Positions 5,783 to 6,681 of a stretch of DNA of 6,681 nucleotides are shown here, one piece after another. The DNA is from an uncultured Collinsella sp. (lineage in GTDB: Bacteria > Actinomycetota > Coriobacteriia > Coriobacteriales > Coriobacteriaceae). The stretch lies in the NCBI GenBank assembly GCA_934621885.1, contig CAKTUH010000022.1, positions 1 through 6,681 of the forward strand. Reading direction: 5' to 3'. Position numbers and translations under genes: made by a program. Positions within the stretch are counted from its first letter, which is position 1; every line of letters starts with the position of its first letter. Under the pieces are notes generated by a model, which saw only the letters and a list, made by a program, of their open reading frames with translations, did no database searches and was not told where the DNA came from.

Positions 5783-5813
5783 ATGTGACAAAGGGACGGT
5801 CCCTTTGTCACAT
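5783..5813. repeat. Perfect 31-base palindrome, probable dispersed REP-like element
   Basis: The 15-base arms ATGTGACAAAGGGAC (5783-5797) and its exact complement (5799-5813) surround a single G. It sits between the cysE terminator and the stop codon of the ABC transporter. There is no T tract. From memory, GTGACAAAGGGAC-type palindromes recur between genes in several Gram-positive gut genomes, so a dispersed repeat is more likely than a gene-specific operator. The copy number cannot be seen here. Confidence 0.7.
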
Positions 5814-5823
5814 TCTCACGCGA

Positions 5824-6681
5824 TTATGCGAACTGGCTCAGATAGAGGTCGGCATAAGCGCCCTCGGCAGCCAGCAGCTCCTTGTGCGTGCCCTGCTCGA
5901 TGATGTTGCCGTGGTCCATGACCAGAATCAGGTCGGCATCGACGATCGTCGACAGGCGATGCGCGATCACAAAGCTCGTGCGCCCGCGCATGAGCGCGTC
6001 CATGGCGCGGCCGATGGCAAGCTCGGTGCGCGTGTCCACACTCGACGTTGCCTCGTCCAGGATGAGGATTGCCGGGTTGTTGAGCAGCACGCGCGCGATG
6101 GTCAGCAGCTGACGTTGGCCCTGGCTGATGCTCTCGGCATCGTTGGCCACGCGCGTGTCGTAGCCCTGCGGCATGGTGCGCACAAAGAAGTCGACCTGCG
6201 CGGCGCGTGCGGCCGCCACAATCTCATCGCGCGTTGCCTCAGGGCAGCCATAGGCGATATTCTCGGCAATCGTTCCGTCGAACAGCCAAGCGTCCTGCAG
6301 CACCATGCCAAACTGCTGGCGCAGCTCGCCACGGTCCATGCGGCTCGTGTCCACGCCGTCGAGCGTAATGCGCCCGCCGTCGATCTCGTAAAAGCGCATG
6401 AGCAGGTTGATAAGCGTGGTCTTGCCCGCGCCCGTGGTTCCCACCACCGCGATCTTCTGTCCCGGCTCGGCGGCAAACGACACGTCGCGCATGAGCGGCT
6501 TGTCGGGCGCATAGCCAAAGCGCACGTGCTCAAAGGCGACGCGGCCCTCCACCTTGCCCGGCAGCTTGGCGGCATCGGCCGGCAGCGGGTCGGCCTCCAT
6601 CTCAGGCTCGTCGAGCAGATCGAACACACGCTCCGCGCTCGCCAACGCACTCTGCAGCGAGTTAAAGGTAAACGACAGCTG
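5824..6681 (-). CDS. ABC exporter, C-terminal nucleotide-binding half (5' end outside window)
   Basis: The visible 285 residues are the end of the membrane domain and a complete ATP-binding domain. The frame stays open to the right edge; the first residues ([20 protein letters not shown]) are typical of the helix that links the transmembrane and ATPase domains of half-transporter exporters, so the start lies beyond 6681. Counting from the edge: Walker A GTTGAGKT (81-88), Q-loop Q129 in MVLQDAWLF, signature SISQGQRQ (184-191), Walker B AILILDE (204-210), D-loop SSVD (213-216) and the switch histidine H241 in IAHRLSTI. All ATPase residues are present. The signature is SQGQ instead of SGGQ, a variant seen in many multidrug-type and heterodimeric exporters. 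A partner half-transporter often lies next to such genes but would be outside the window. Substrate unknown; multidrug or lipid export is a family-level guess. Confidence 0.95.
   Translation of the reverse strand, partial: QLSFTFNSLQSALASAERVFDLLDEPEMEADPLPADAAKLPGKVEGRVAFEHVRFGYAPDKPLMRDVSFAAEPGQKIAVVGTTGAGKTTLINLLMRFYEIDGGRITLDGVDTSRMDRGELRQQFGMVLQDAWLFDGTIAENIAYGCPEATRDEIVAAARAAQVDFFVRTMPQGYDTRVANDAESISQGQRQLLTIARVLLNNPAILILDEATSSVDTRTELAIGRAMDALMRGRTSFVIAHRLSTIVDADLILVMDHGNIIEQGTHKELLAAEGAYADLYLSQFA

Noticed and set aside
5824..6645. TTG at 6645 as the true start of the ABC ATPase
   Set aside because: The frame continues upstream to the window edge with residues typical of the linker from the transmembrane domain, so the gene is a truncated view of a longer exporter.

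Overview
The window looks like chromosomal DNA from a moderately GC-rich Gram-positive anaerobe. A Coriobacteriia member such as Collinsella is my best guess. This rests on composition, promoter style (TATACT -10 boxes), purine-rich AGGGGAG/AAGGGAGGG ribosome sites and the overall look of the proteins; no taxonomic marker gene is present, so it is inference.

Layout. Positions 1-74 are the last 23 codons of an unrecognised plus-strand gene. A 243-base gap with a bulged hairpin follows. Positions 318-3975 hold a tight three-gene plus-strand operon (gaps of 10 and 3 bases): (1) a one-pass membrane protein with an N-terminal zinc ribbon and an extracytoplasmic C-terminal domain that resembles DUF4839; (2) a second zinc-ribbon protein with two ribbons and a C-terminal membrane anchor; (3) an SPFH/Band-7 protein of the 'virion core protein-like' (YdjI) type, ending in a glycine-rich segment and a GYF_2 domain. 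A strong intrinsic terminator at 4032-4074 closes the operon and lies between it and a convergent DedA-family membrane protein (4123-4773, minus). Divergent from dedA is a serine O-acetyltransferase, cysE (4998-5702, plus, GTG start). It is followed by a GC-rich, probably bidirectional terminator and then a perfect 31-base palindrome. The right edge holds the C-terminal 285 residues of an ABC exporter (minus, 5' end outside the window).

How the parts fit. The dedA, cysE and ABC exporter genes are ordinary housekeeping or transport genes. The interesting unit is the operon. Two membrane-anchored zinc-ribbon proteins and one SPFH scaffold with a proline-binding-type domain suggest a membrane-associated complex that links an extracytoplasmic domain to a cytoplasmic scaffold. 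It recalls the Bacillus subtilis PspA-linked ydjGHI genes, but no PspA is encoded in this window. Proline motifs (PPPIP/PPIP) in proteins 1 and 3 are candidate ligands for the GYF_2 domain. The function is unknown. The operon also has a lower third-position GC than cysE.
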